64,000 nucleotides of DNA from DATFVA01 sp963800255. GTDB taxonomy: Bacteria; Bacteroidota; Ignavibacteria; Ignavibacteriales; Ignavibacteriaceae. Made by a program: the position numbers and the translations under genes. Within the stretch, counting starts at the first letter, position 1, and every line of letters starts with the position of its first letter. The notes under the pieces were generated by a model. It was not told the origin of the DNA, searched no databases, and worked only from the letters and a program-made list of their open reading frames with translations. Positions 27,224 to 36,135 of the stretch are shown here, in pieces. The stretch covers positions 62,001 through 126,000 of the forward strand of contig CAWDAK010000022.1 of assembly GCA_963800255.1 (NCBI GenBank), read 5' to 3'.

Positions 27224-28371
27224 ATGATAGAGTATACCGAAAATCAAAAAACCGCCATTGATATGGCTGCAAATTTTGTTAAACAGAAAATTGAACCCAT
27301 TGCTTCACAGATGGATGAACAGGAAAAATTTCCCATTGAAGTAGTGAAAGAATTGGGCCGTTTAGGTCTGCTGGGAATACCGTTTCCTGAAAAATACGGC
27401 GGGGGCGGATTGGACTATATTGCTTATACAGCTGTTATCAAAGAAATTGCAAAAGCCTGTGCATCTACGGCTATGACGGTTGTTGCTCATACAACATTAA
27501 CCGGCTACCCGATTGCCGCTTTTGGGAATGACTGCCAGAAAGAAAAATACCTGGCTCCATTGTTCTCGGGTGAAAAAATCGGGGCCTTCGGACTTACAGA
27601 GCCTAACGCGGGTTCTGATTTTGCAGGAGCAGAAACTAAAGCGATCTTTACAGACGGCAGTTATCTATATGAATGGAAGTAAGATATTCATAACCAATGC
27701 AAACTATGCCGATATATTTATGGTGGCCGCAAAGACTACTCCCGATAAAGGGATGATGGGGATGAGCTTGTTTATTGTAGAAAAAGGTATGCCGGGGTTC
27801 CGGACTTCCGGTAAGAAGGAGAGGAAGCTAGGTATGAGGGCTTCGGACACCGGAGAATTGGTTTTTGAAGATGCTGTTGTGCCTGAAGAAAACCTGCTAG
27901 GCAGGAAGAACTTTGGATTGAAAATGCTGCATGACACATTGATAACTGCACGTCTTGGAATGGCGGCTATTGCCATCGGGATCTCAGAAGCGGCCCGCAA
28001 TAAGTGCCTAATTTATGTAAAACAGAGAAAGCAGTTCGGCAAGAGCCTCTCGCAGCATCAGTCAATCAGGAATATGCTGGCAGATATGGAAGTTAATATC
28101 AAAGCCGCCAACCTTATGCTTTATCCATGCCTCTGCTGCCAAGGATGCTGGAAAGGATATAACGAAAACTGCCTCTGAGGTAAAACTGTTCTCCTCTGAA
28201 ATGTCTATGCAGGTTACAAAAAATGCTATCCAGATCTTCGGGGGCTACGGTTATATGCGTGAATTCCCGCTTGAAAGGTATTTCAGAGATGCGAAGTTAA
28301 CGGAGATAGGGGACGGAACCTCCGAAATGCAGAGGATGGTTATTGCCGGCGAAATGCTGAAAGGGAATTAA
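27224..28371 (+). CDS. Acyl-CoA dehydrogenase-family flavoenzyme, two frameshifts
   Basis: The gene abuts asnB. It begins in frame 2 ('MIEYTENQKTAIDMAANFV', 'FGLTEPNAGSDFAGAET'), shifts near 27665 into frame 3 ('MNGSKIFITNANYADIF', 'DAVVPEENLLG', 'RLGMAAIAIG', 'QRKQFGKSLSQHQSIR'), and near 28125 into frame 1 ('IQIFGGYGYMREFPLERYFR', 'IGDGTSEMQRMVIAG'). Dropping one C at each point gives 381 aa, the family norm. These enzymes use FAD to form an alpha,beta double bond in acyl thioesters; PltE/RedW-type relatives act on prolyl-carrier thioesters. The active-site Glu region is intact in the joined reading. Either general fatty acid oxidation or oxidation of the carrier-bound residue is possible. 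Confidence 0.83.
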
Positions 28372-28485
28372 CAAAAGAAGAATAGACGATTTCAGGGGCT
28401 GAACCACGCGAGCATCTCATGCTTATTTTCGCACCTTTCTGACTAAATGTAATAAAGCTTACATTTTTCAAAATTTTCCCCCCTT

Positions 28486-28519
28486 TTTGAAATAAAAATC
28501 CTTAATAAATTTATATTTG
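28486..28519 (+). promoter_or_regulatory. Candidate Bacteroidota-type promoter before the ROK gene
   Basis: TTTG at 28486-28489 and TATATTTG at 28512-28519 resemble the -33 TTTG and -7 TAnnTTTG elements of Bacteroidota primary promoters, with a 22-bp gap that is slightly long. It would give a leader of about 65 bases ahead of the ATG at 28591. Confidence 0.3.
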
Positions 28520-28590
28520 TTTATCGTAATTCAGTATTTTATTGTTTGCTATGATAACTTTATAATATTTCCAAAAAATACAGATAAGAT

Positions 28591-29553
28591 ATGGCTAAAA
28601 CAGATAGATATACCCTGGGCGTTGATCTAGGGGGTACAAGTGTAAAGATCGGCATAGTTTCAGAAAAAGGGAAGATCAGTAAGAAGATTTCAGTGGAGAC
28701 ACATGCTGCAGACGGCCCCGATGCCGTCGTGGAACAGATAAAAAAAGGAATTCACGAAATTCTCGGTAAAACAAAGAAGAAAATCTACGGAATAGGTATA
28801 GGTGCTCCAGGGGTGGTTTCTGTAAAAAGGGGAACAGTGGAGAATCCTCCTAACTTTCCGGGCTGGCAAAAGGTAAACCTTGGTAAATTGATTGAAAAGG
28901 AATTTAATACGAGTGTATTCGTGGAAAATGATGCGAATGCTGCAGCGATAGGAGAATTGATATTCGGCGCAGGGAAAAAGTATGATTCGTTCATAATGAT
29001 TACCCTTGGAACCGGGGTAGGCGGCGGAATTATTATTAAAAATAAAATTTACCGCGGGGAATTCGGTGCTGCCGGTGAAATAGGACATGTAACTATTGAC
29101 CATAAGGGTCCAAAATGTAATTGCGGTTCATTCGGCTGCATTGAGGCATATGTCGGCAACCATTACCTTGTAAGCAGGATAAAGAAAGAAATGCCTGACC
29201 ATCCTGATTCGAAGATATGGGAACTTATGGACAACAATCTTGAAGAGCTAACACCCAGGATTATAGATGCCGCTTCCGAAGAGGGAGACGGCTACGCTCA
29301 GTCAATTGTTAAACAGATGGGCTATTATATCGGCTGCGCCCTGGCATCTGTAAGCAACCTGCTTGATGTAAGTACATTTATAATCGGGGGAGGGGTTTCA
29401 GGATTCGGCAAACCTTTGTTCGATTCAATAAAGGAAACAGCTTCTTCACGGGTATTGACACCTTTACGTGACAGAATCGAGGTTCACCCGGCAAAATTAA
29501 AAAACGATGCCGGGATAAAAGGGGCATCTGCTTTAGTGTTTTATAAATCCTGA
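28591..29553 (+). CDS. ROK family sugar kinase (glucokinase-like)
   Basis: 320 aa. The phosphate-binding loop is 'GVDLGGTSVKIGIV' at the N-terminus, 'VENDANAAAIGE' and 'TLGTGVGGGIIIKNKIYRG' form the catalytic core, 'GEIGHVTID' follows, and the zinc motif CXCGXXGCXE is present as 'CNCGSFGCIEAYVGN'. It phosphorylates glucose or another hexose with ATP. No DNA-binding N-terminal domain is present, so it is a kinase rather than a ROK repressor. Confidence 0.92.
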   Translation: MAKTDRYTLGVDLGGTSVKIGIVSEKGKISKKISVETHAADGPDAVVEQIKKGIHEILGKTKKKIYGIGIGAPGVVSVKRGTVENPPNFPGWQKVNLGKLIEKEFNTSVFVENDANAAAIGELIFGAGKKYDSFIMITLGTGVGGGIIIKNKIYRGEFGAAGEIGHVTIDHKGPKCNCGSFGCIEAYVGNHYLVSRIKKEMPDHPDSKIWELMDNNLEELTPRIIDAASEEGDGYAQSIVKQMGYYIGCALASVSNLLDVSTFIIGGGVSGFGKPLFDSIKETASSRVLTPLRDRIEVHPAKLKNDAGIKGASALVFYKS

Positions 29554-29595
29554 GGACGGGCTTATTTTTGAAATATTCTTCATATCAATTCTGAA

Positions 29596-32136
29596 ATGAG
29601 AAATTTCTTACTGATATTAATATTATTATCTGCACAGGAATTTGCTCAGCAAACTGATTCTACAGGAATGGTTCCACCAGATTCAATTAGTTCTCCCGTA
29701 ATCGATTCTCTTCTGACAACTGATTCAGTAGAAACGAAATCGGGCGATATTGATACCGTTATTAATGCAAGCTCGTCTGATTCATTGATCTTCGTGATAG
29801 GCAAAAAGGAAATGTACCTTTACGGCACAAGCGAGATTCAATATAAGCAGACCGACCTTAAAGCTGCGAATATTATGGTAGATTTCGGAACAGGGGGGGT
29901 AGAAGCGGAGGGCGTTCCTACGGATACTTCGGAAGAATATGCAGGTACTCCTGTAATGACGGATAAAGGGGAGAAGTTTGAAGGTTTCAGGATGAGGTTT
30001 AATTTTAAAAATCAGCGGGGGTTTATCGCTGCGGCAGAAACAGAAAATGAAGGTGCGTATTATACGGGATCGAAAATTAAGAAGGTAGATAAGAATACAT
30101 ATTTTATTAAGGATGGTATTTATACCACCTGCGATAAGACTGATCCGGATTACTTCTTTTATTCACCTAAAATGAAAGTCGTTCAAAAACAGGAAGTTAT
30201 GGCCGAATGGATATGGTTATTTGTGGGCGATGTTCCTTTTCCTGTCCCTCTTCCTTTCGCGGTCTTCCCCCTTGAATCGGGAAGAAGATCCGGTATCATT
30301 CCTCCGGTATTCGGTGACGATGGTACTTATGGAAAATATTTTTCAAGGTTCGGTTATTTCTGGGCTATCAGTGATTATATGGATTGGAATCTGACCGGTA
30401 CCTATTATACCAGGGGTAGTTATTCAGCGGCTTCACGTTTCCGTTACGCTAAGCGCTATAATTATACAGGAACTCTCCAGGGAAACTATTCCGATAAAAT
30501 ATCCGGTCTATCGTCAGATATTGAAAGAAATGAAAATATCTTCTGGTCGCTCAAATGGAGCCATAACCAGTCAATCACACCAACTATGAGATTTGATGCC
30601 AACCTTGAGTTTACTTCCGGCAATGATATCTATAGCAACATAACCGACTTTAACCAGCTTTTGAGAAACCAGATTGTTTCAAACGCTACATTTTCAAAGA
30701 CCTGGGATGAATCAGGCAACAACCTATCTGCCAGTTATACAAGGAACCAGGACCTGCAGTCAGGCAGCATACACGAAATTCTTCCAAGCCTTACTTTTAC
30801 TAAATCCCAGAGCTACCCTTTCCGGGGAAATGGAGTGGGTGAACAAAAGTGGTATGAGCTTTTCGGCTATAATTATTCCGGGCAGTTTCAAAATGACAGG
30901 GATAAGGTGGGTGATCACCTCAATATTAGGGGCGGTTTTAATCATCAGATCTCAGCCGGACTTTCTCCCAAATTAGGCTACATAAGCATTGCTCCATCAG
31001 CAAGGTACCAGGAAAAATGGTACAATAAAAGGGTTGTGTATGAAAATGGTCTTTCTCCGAAAACCGGTAATGATACAACTTTTATAAATGACGCACACGA
31101 GCTTAATTTTGTAAGAACCTTCGGGCTGGGAGTAACGGCTTCTACAAAGTTTTATGGGATTTTTCCTGTTAACAGCTTCGGGGTAAACGCCATAAGGCAT
31201 ACTGTAAACCCAAGTATTTCTTATAATTATAACCCCGATTTCTCAAAACCTTTCTGGGGATATTATGATTCCTATGTGGATACTAATGGTCAGGTACAGC
31301 GTTACGACAAATTCCAGAGAGAGGTATTCGGTGGTGTTCCTTCCAGCGAATCTCAAAGGATCACTTTCTCGCTTGGAAATATCTTTGAGATGAAAACACA
31401 GCCGGACCTTTCAGATACTACATCGAAGGAGAAGAAGATACAACTTCTGAATTTATCAGCGGCAATGAGTTATAACTTTGCTGCGGATAGTATGAGATTA
31501 TCAGATCTGGGTCTTCAGTACCGGACGCAGATAGGAGACTGGTTCAACTTTTCCGGCAGCTCAAATTTTACCCCATATGATTATTCTGCTAATAAATCCA
31601 GGATCAACAAGCTCCTCGTTAATGAGGGAAAAGGTTTGCTCAGATTGACCAGCTTCAGCTTCTCAATTTCTACCAGTCTCTCCGGTGAGAAGTTAAAATC
31701 TGCGGGAAACACACCCCCTCCGCCCGAAGGGGAGTATGAGCTTCAAAACGGCGATAACGTGTATAAAGGAATTTACTCCGAAAAAGAACCTGATTTTACT
31801 ATTCCATGGGATTTAAGTCTTACTTATAATTACACACTGAATAAGCCCGTTCCATCTCAAAAAACTGAGTTTTCAAACCTGAGCGGGGGAATAAACTTTA
31901 ACCTTACACCGAACTGGAAGTTCACATTTACCGGTAGTTACGATTTTCAACAGCATCAATTTGCTGCTCCCCAGATCCGTATTTCAAGGGATCTGCATTG
32001 CTGGCTGATGAATTTTACATGGAACCCTGTAGGAACCTACCGTGGATACAGGTTTGAGATAAGGGTAAAAGCACCTCAGCTGCAGGACCTGAAGGTTACC
32101 AAGCAGGATCAATTCTACAGCGGAAGAGGGTATTAA
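29596..32136 (+). CDS. lptD: LptD-type outer-membrane LPS assembly protein
   Basis: 846 aa with a signal peptide ('FLLILILLSAQEFAQ'). The N-terminal part has the OstA/beta-taco sequence 'MYLYGTSEIQYKQTDLKA', the middle 'GIYTTCDKTDPDYFFYSPKM' and 'PFPVPLPFAVFPLESGRRSG' are characteristic of the Bacteroidota 'putative LPS assembly protein LptD' group, and the rest alternates aromatic and polar residues as in a large beta-barrel. It would insert lipopolysaccharide into the outer leaflet. A NYN-domain gene follows by 2 bp. Confidence 0.87.
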   Translation: MRNFLLILILLSAQEFAQQTDSTGMVPPDSISSPVIDSLLTTDSVETKSGDIDTVINASSSDSLIFVIGKKEMYLYGTSEIQYKQTDLKAANIMVDFGTGGVEAEGVPTDTSEEYAGTPVMTDKGEKFEGFRMRFNFKNQRGFIAAAETENEGAYYTGSKIKKVDKNTYFIKDGIYTTCDKTDPDYFFYSPKMKVVQKQEVMAEWIWLFVGDVPFPVPLPFAVFPLESGRRSGIIPPVFGDDGTYGKYFSRFGYFWAISDYMDWNLTGTYYTRGSYSAASRFRYAKRYNYTGTLQGNYSDKISGLSSDIERNENIFWSLKWSHNQSITPTMRFDANLEFTSGNDIYSNITDFNQLLRNQIVSNATFSKTWDESGNNLSASYTRNQDLQSGSIHEILPSLTFTKSQSYPFRGNGVGEQKWYELFGYNYSGQFQNDRDKVGDHLNIRGGFNHQISAGLSPKLGYISIAPSARYQEKWYNKRVVYENGLSPKTGNDTTFINDAHELNFVRTFGLGVTASTKFYGIFPVNSFGVNAIRHTVNPSISYNYNPDFSKPFWGYYDSYVDTNGQVQRYDKFQREVFGGVPSSESQRITFSLGNIFEMKTQPDLSDTTSKEKKIQLLNLSAAMSYNFAADSMRLSDLGLQYRTQIGDWFNFSGSSNFTPYDYSANKSRINKLLVNEGKGLLRLTSFSFSISTSLSGEKLKSAGNTPPPPEGEYELQNGDNVYKGIYSEKEPDFTIPWDLSLTYNYTLNKPVPSQKTEFSNLSGGINFNLTPNWKFTFTGSYDFQQHQFAAPQIRISRDLHCWLMNFTWNPVGTYRGYRFEIRVKAPQLQDLKVTKQDQFYSGRGY

Positions 32137-32138
32137 AC

Positions 32139-32597
32139 ATGAGGAAGTACATTATTGACGGAAATAACCTGATTGGCAAAATAAAGTCTCTTCAACAGCT
32201 TCAAAGCAGTGATAAACAGGCTTCGCGTGAAAAACTTGCTTTCCTGTTAGAGAGCTATTTCCGTGAAAAGAAAGCCAGGGTATCACTTCATTTTGATGGA
32301 TATCAGAATATTCCGATCAAAATGGCTTCAGCAAAAATAATTTACTCTGAAAACAAAACAGCCGATGACAGAATTAAAGCTGAAATATCGGCAGCGAAAA
32401 ATCCAAAACTGATAACCGTTGTTACTTCTGATAACAACTTGAAGGAATTTGCCAGGGTCTGCAGCGCATCGGTTATCTCTTCGGAAGACTTTGCCTCCGA
32501 GCTCAGCAAAAGGAATGACAAAGATGAAGAAGAACAGCGCATCCGGGCAATGAATAGTGTTGAAGAATTCAAAAAAATATTTAATGTAAAAAAATAA
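32139..32597 (+). CDS. NYN-domain (YacP/Rae1-like) RNA nuclease
   Basis: 152 aa. 'IIDGNNLIGKI' at the start supplies the first acidic residue of a NYN/PIN active site, 'VSLHFDGYQ' the second and 'TVVTSDNNLKEFAR' the third. Relatives in the YacP group cut mRNA or rRNA on the ribosome. The C-terminal tail is rich in charged residues. It is translated with lptD (2-bp gap). Activity is inferred only from the fold motifs. Confidence 0.72.
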   Translation: MRKYIIDGNNLIGKIKSLQQLQSSDKQASREKLAFLLESYFREKKARVSLHFDGYQNIPIKMASAKIIYSENKTADDRIKAEISAAKNPKLITVVTSDNNLKEFARVCSASVISSEDFASELSKRNDKDEEEQRIRAMNSVEEFKKIFNVKK

Positions 32598-32777
32598 TTT
32601 GACCATTAATCCTTTTTTTATTCCCTTTTTGAAATTTATTATTTATCTTCAAACACAAACTCACAGGATTGGAGGCAGCTGCTTGGACACAAAAAGAATC
32701 TCACCTGATAACGTATCATATATTGACCGATAATCAATTAATTAACCAGTCATATCAAACTAAAATCGCGAGGTGTT

Positions 32778-35057
32778 ATGTATCGTGAAGTATACAGAAA
32801 ATCCACATTTCTTTTCATTCTGCCCATATTGTTGTTCTTTACAACAAGTTCCTATTCCCAGGGGGGAGATAATCCAAGGGTTGACCGTCTTCCAAAAGAT
32901 GTAATCGAATCTTATGTCCCGGAAGTTTATACAACTGACGTCATCACCATCGATGGTTATGATAACTTTAATCTTGGGGTGGATTTTGGAGAGCCTCATA
33001 TGTCGGCTAATCCTATGGATCCCCTTGAATATTTTAATGCTTTTAATATTAACGGTGCTCACAGGACGTATGACGGACACGACTGGCTGGCTTCTACTCC
33101 CTCTTTCGGAACATCGGTACAGGGAGATCCTGTAACAGCTTATGATAGTCTCGGCAACTTGTTCTACATGCAGATGTATGGCAACATTGCAGGAGCAAAA
33201 GTTATCCGGTCAACCGATAATGGACAGACATGGACCCCTGCAGTTACCGCAGTAAGCGGCGGTGATAAATGCTGGATGGCAGCAGATCAGACAAGCGGAC
33301 CTTATGCAAATTATGTTTATGCCACAATGACCAACACTAGTTTCACCGGGCATAATTTTGCAAGAAGTACTGATCACGGAGCAACCTTCTCCCAGACCTT
33401 CTCAACCAGCGCTTCTACACTACCCGGGGCTATGCCGGCTGTTGGACCTAATGTAATTGGCGGAGACGTACCCGGCGGATGTGTTTACTTTGTTACAAAT
33501 GAAGGCAATTCTTTTGCTGCCACCTACAGATTTTTTCGTTCTACAGACGGCGGTGCAACATTTTCATTAATGTCATCGCAGAATTTCGCAGGTTACGTTG
33601 GCAGCAATGTTAACGGAAGAAATTCAGTAGAAAATATGAGAACAAGGCCTTATCCTTTTATTACAGCAGATAATAGCTACGGTCCTTACAGGGGAAGGCT
33701 CTACCTGGTTTATACTTCAAACGCTCCTGCAGGAAATGGTAATAAACCTGATATTTTCTGCCGTTATTCAGACGACCAGGCAGTTACATGGTCGTCTGCA
33801 ATCACAGTTAATGATGATGCAAACTCAGCCACTCACCATCAATGGCATCCGTCTGCATGGTGCGACAAAGAAACCGGACGACTATTCGTAAAATGGATGG
33901 ATACACGTGACACCCCTACATCCGACAGTGCATATATTTATGCCAGCTATTCTGATGACGGAGGATTAACGTTCGCCGAGAACCAGAGAGTTTCCAACGC
34001 AAAAATGAAAATCAACTGTTCAACTTGCGGCGGCGGCGGTACTCCCAGGTACCAGGGTGATTATGATGCTATAACCTCTGCAGGTAATATATCTATGATG
34101 GTGTGGACTGACTTCAGGAGCGGAAACTTCGGAAGTTATACAGGCTATTTCCCTGATTTTGCAATGCAGGTTTCTCCTCTGAATAATACGATAGGGAACA
34201 CTAACGAAACCACAGACTACACAATCGAAATACCGGAAGTTACTCTTTTTGACGGTGAAGCAATGTTTACTGCTACCATCGATCCTGTTCCTGCAACCGG
34301 ATCTTTCGATATTACCTTTGATCCCGGAAATACCATTACATCCTTTCCCGGCAGCATTACAATGACGGTACATACAGTAGGTACAGTTCCAAACGGAAAC
34401 TATACCATAACTGTTCAGGGTGAAGGAATATCAGGTATTCCGGTTCACAGAAGAGAAGTAACCTTGGAGGTTATTGATAATGTTCCTGTTGAGATGACTT
34501 CATTTACTGCTAATATGCACAATAATGATGTTATGTTAAGCTGGGTTACTGCAACCGAAATAAATAATAGCGGATTTGAGGTTCAGAGAAGCCTTAAATC
34601 AGAAAATGAGAAAGCTGCCTGGGAAAAAATAGGCTTTATCCAGGGTAATGGAAGCAGTACTGAATCCCATGCATATTCGTTTACTGATGAGAATATTGTT
34701 AAACCTGGTTACTATTCATACAGGCTGAAACAAATAGACTTTGACGGCAGGTATGCTTATTCACCTGTTGCTGAAATTAACGTCAATAAACCTAACAGGT
34801 ATTATCTAAGCCAGAATTACCCGAATCCATTTAACCCGACCACAACTATTGAGTTCTCCACTCCGGAAAGAAGTCATGTATCTCTTAAGGTATATGATGT
34901 ACTTGGCAACGAAGTGGCTTCACTGGTTAACGGATGGATGGAATCGACTAACCACAAGGTGATATTCAACGCATCAAACCTGGCAAGCGGTATTTATTAT
35001 TATACTCTAACTACGGGCAATTTTACTTCAACAAAGAAGTTAATTCTTCTCAAGTAA
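32778..35057 (+). CDS. Secreted Asp-box (sialidase-like) protein with type IX sorting domain
   Basis: 759 aa. A signal peptide ends near 'SSYSQGG'. Five Asp-box/BNR motifs follow at roughly 45-110 residue spacing: 'RSTDNGQTWTP', 'RSTDHGATFSQ', 'RSTDGGATFSL', 'RYSDDQAVTWSS' and 'SYSDDGGLTFAE', as in sialidase-type beta-propellers. Residues near 565-650 form a fibronectin-like region ('VPVEMTSFTANM'), and the last 90 residues are the type A sorting domain with 'YYLSQNYPNPFNPTTTIEFS' and 'SGIYYYTLTTGNFTSTKKL'. The catalytic residues of true sialidases were not identified, so the propeller may bind or degrade an unknown glycan. It would be exported by the type IX system. Confidence 0.88.
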   Translation: MYREVYRKSTFLFILPILLFFTTSSYSQGGDNPRVDRLPKDVIESYVPEVYTTDVITIDGYDNFNLGVDFGEPHMSANPMDPLEYFNAFNINGAHRTYDGHDWLASTPSFGTSVQGDPVTAYDSLGNLFYMQMYGNIAGAKVIRSTDNGQTWTPAVTAVSGGDKCWMAADQTSGPYANYVYATMTNTSFTGHNFARSTDHGATFSQTFSTSASTLPGAMPAVGPNVIGGDVPGGCVYFVTNEGNSFAATYRFFRSTDGGATFSLMSSQNFAGYVGSNVNGRNSVENMRTRPYPFITADNSYGPYRGRLYLVYTSNAPAGNGNKPDIFCRYSDDQAVTWSSAITVNDDANSATHHQWHPSAWCDKETGRLFVKWMDTRDTPTSDSAYIYASYSDDGGLTFAENQRVSNAKMKINCSTCGGGGTPRYQGDYDAITSAGNISMMVWTDFRSGNFGSYTGYFPDFAMQVSPLNNTIGNTNETTDYTIEIPEVTLFDGEAMFTATIDPVPATGSFDITFDPGNTITSFPGSITMTVHTVGTVPNGNYTITVQGEGISGIPVHRREVTLEVIDNVPVEMTSFTANMHNNDVMLSWVTATEINNSGFEVQRSLKSENEKAAWEKIGFIQGNGSSTESHAYSFTDENIVKPGYYSYRLKQIDFDGRYAYSPVAEINVNKPNRYYLSQNYPNPFNPTTTIEFSTPERSHVSLKVYDVLGNEVASLVNGWMESTNHKVIFNASNLASGIYYYTLTTGNFTSTKKLILLK

Positions 35058-35064
35058 GTATAAA

Positions 35065-35077
35065 ACCTCTTAGAGGT
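35065..35077. repeat. Short palindrome related to the downstream repeats
   Basis: ACCTCTTAGAGGT is a perfect 6-bp stem around one base, just after the sorting-domain gene. It resembles the AACCTC-TAC-GAGGTT palindromes 120 bp further on and may be a diverged copy. Confidence 0.4.
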
Positions 35078-35090
35078 ATCAAGCATAGAA

Positions 35091-35120
35091 AAGGCTGTCT
35101 CGAATGAGCAGCCTTTTTTT
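35091..35120 (+). terminator. Rho-independent terminator after the type IX cargo gene
   Basis: Stem AAGGCTG / CAGCCTT (35091-35097 with 35109-35115), 11-nt loop and a seven-T run ending at 35120. It lies 33 bp past the stop codon. Confidence 0.85.
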
Positions 35121-35134
35121 ATATACTCCCAAAT

Positions 35135-35199
35135 TTCTACGAGGATCGGGAATTTTGTGGAATGGTTGTTTCTATAATAATTTAACCTCTACGAGGTTG
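35135..35199. repeat. Palindromic repeat unit 1 (100-bp period)
   Basis: Starts with CTACGAGGATC (left arm of the 7-bp palindrome partly lost), then a 36-base core including GTTTCTATAATAATTT, then the palindrome AACCTC-TAC-GAGGTT at 35184-35198. Bases 35141-35199 align without gaps to 35241-35299. Confidence 0.8.
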
Positions 35200-35230
35200 A
35201 TTGGGTACAAAAGGACAACGAAAAATAATT

Positions 35231-35299
35231 GATCCTCTACGAGGATCGTGTATTTGTGGGAATGGATGTTTCTACAATAATTTAACCTCTACGAGGTTG
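35231..35299. repeat. Palindromic repeat unit 2 (100-bp period)
   Basis: Perfect palindrome GATCCTC-TAC-GAGGATC at 35231-35247, a core with GTTTCTACAATAATTT, and AACCTC-TAC-GAGGTT at 35284-35298. It is offset by exactly 100 bp from unit 1 and differs at only a few core positions. Confidence 0.85.
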
Positions 35300-35308
35300 T
35301 TACGGATA

Positions 35309-35366
35309 GGGTTTATTATTGTAGCCCTGATGAAAATGTATACGAAAGATCCTCGTAGAGGATCCA
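35309..35366. repeat. Palindromic repeat unit 3, inverted and degenerate
   Basis: GATCCTC-GTA-GAGGATC at 35348-35364 is the reverse complement of the unit 2 palindrome, and TTTATTATTGTAG at 35312-35324 matches the core in inverse orientation. The outer AACCTC palindrome is not recognisable. Confidence 0.65.
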
Positions 35367-35379
35367 CAAATTCAATATA

Positions 35380-36111
35380 TTACAAAGAAGTCTTAAAATT
35401 CAAAACCAGCGAGGTAGGGAGTTCCGCTCTGTTCTGAAGGCCGACTGAAACATCCCAGCTCAGGTCAGTATCAAGATTTTTGTTATAAGCTGATACAAGC
35501 CGTACAGCATTTATCGCACTGGCAATACGGTTTACAATGAGGGCCCCGACCACGAATCTTATATCATTAAAAGTCTGCTCACTGGAAGTCCACATTCCCC
35601 GGTAAGTTTTCCTCTGCTCGGTAGTCTGCCAATTCCAGAAATTCGTCTTTGCGTCGTACATTTCACTAAAGTCACGGTTAAGCGCCTTTTCTTCGTTAAA
35701 CTGTTCAACGCTGGAATAATCTCCAATAGTTGCATAAAATTGAGAGTTCTTACCGGACGAGTTCACTCCGCCGTTCGCAACAGCATATGATTCGTACCTG
35801 TCTTTCTGCCAGTTAGCATAGGTATTCATTCCTATAAACAGTCCCCACAATGTTCCTTCAGCAATAGTAAAATATTTACCGCTCGAATATCCATCTGCAT
35901 ATAATTCACCCATTCCCGGCAGCAGCAGGGAATAGATAATTGCTAATCCCGGATTCTTTTTTGTTCTTTCAGCCGGTATACTGATGTCAGTCGGCTGTTG
36001 TTTAAGGTTTTCTTTAACTATATTCTTTAATTCAAGAGATGATTTTGGGGCAGATACCTGTGCAAAAGTTAATGATGTAATGAAAAGAAGGGCTAAAAGA
36101 GAATATTTCAT
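35380..36111 (-). CDS. DUF5683-like exported membrane protein
   Basis: 243 aa. A signal peptide ('LLALLFITSLTFAQ') is followed by 'KKNPGLAIIYSLLLPGMGELYADGYS'-type sequence, the proline/glycine-rich helix of DUF5683 proteins, and by 'FTIAEGTLWGLFIGMNTYANWQ' (second hydrophobic stretch) and a third near 'IRFVVGALIVNRIASAINAV'. These proteins are common in Bacteroidota and probably sit in the inner membrane; function unknown. Its 3' end lies 14 bp from the repeat array. Confidence 0.65.
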   Translation of the reverse strand: MKYSLLALLFITSLTFAQVSAPKSSLELKNIVKENLKQQPTDISIPAERTKKNPGLAIIYSLLLPGMGELYADGYSSGKYFTIAEGTLWGLFIGMNTYANWQKDRYESYAVANGGVNSSGKNSQFYATIGDYSSVEQFNEEKALNRDFSEMYDAKTNFWNWQTTEQRKTYRGMWTSSEQTFNDIRFVVGALIVNRIASAINAVRLVSAYNKNLDTDLSWDVSVGLQNRAELPTSLVLNFKTSL

Positions 36112-36135
36112 AATTTTTTAATTTTAATTTTATAA

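Noticed and set aside
35135..35366. Possible CRISPR array
   Set aside because: Only two or three units; the 'spacer' parts are themselves conserved, one unit is inverted and no cas gene is near.
35201..35437. A 78-codon plus-strand frame across the repeats
   Set aside because: It is translated palindromic repeat DNA; the two repeat units explain its sequence, and it overlaps the end of the DUF5683-like gene.
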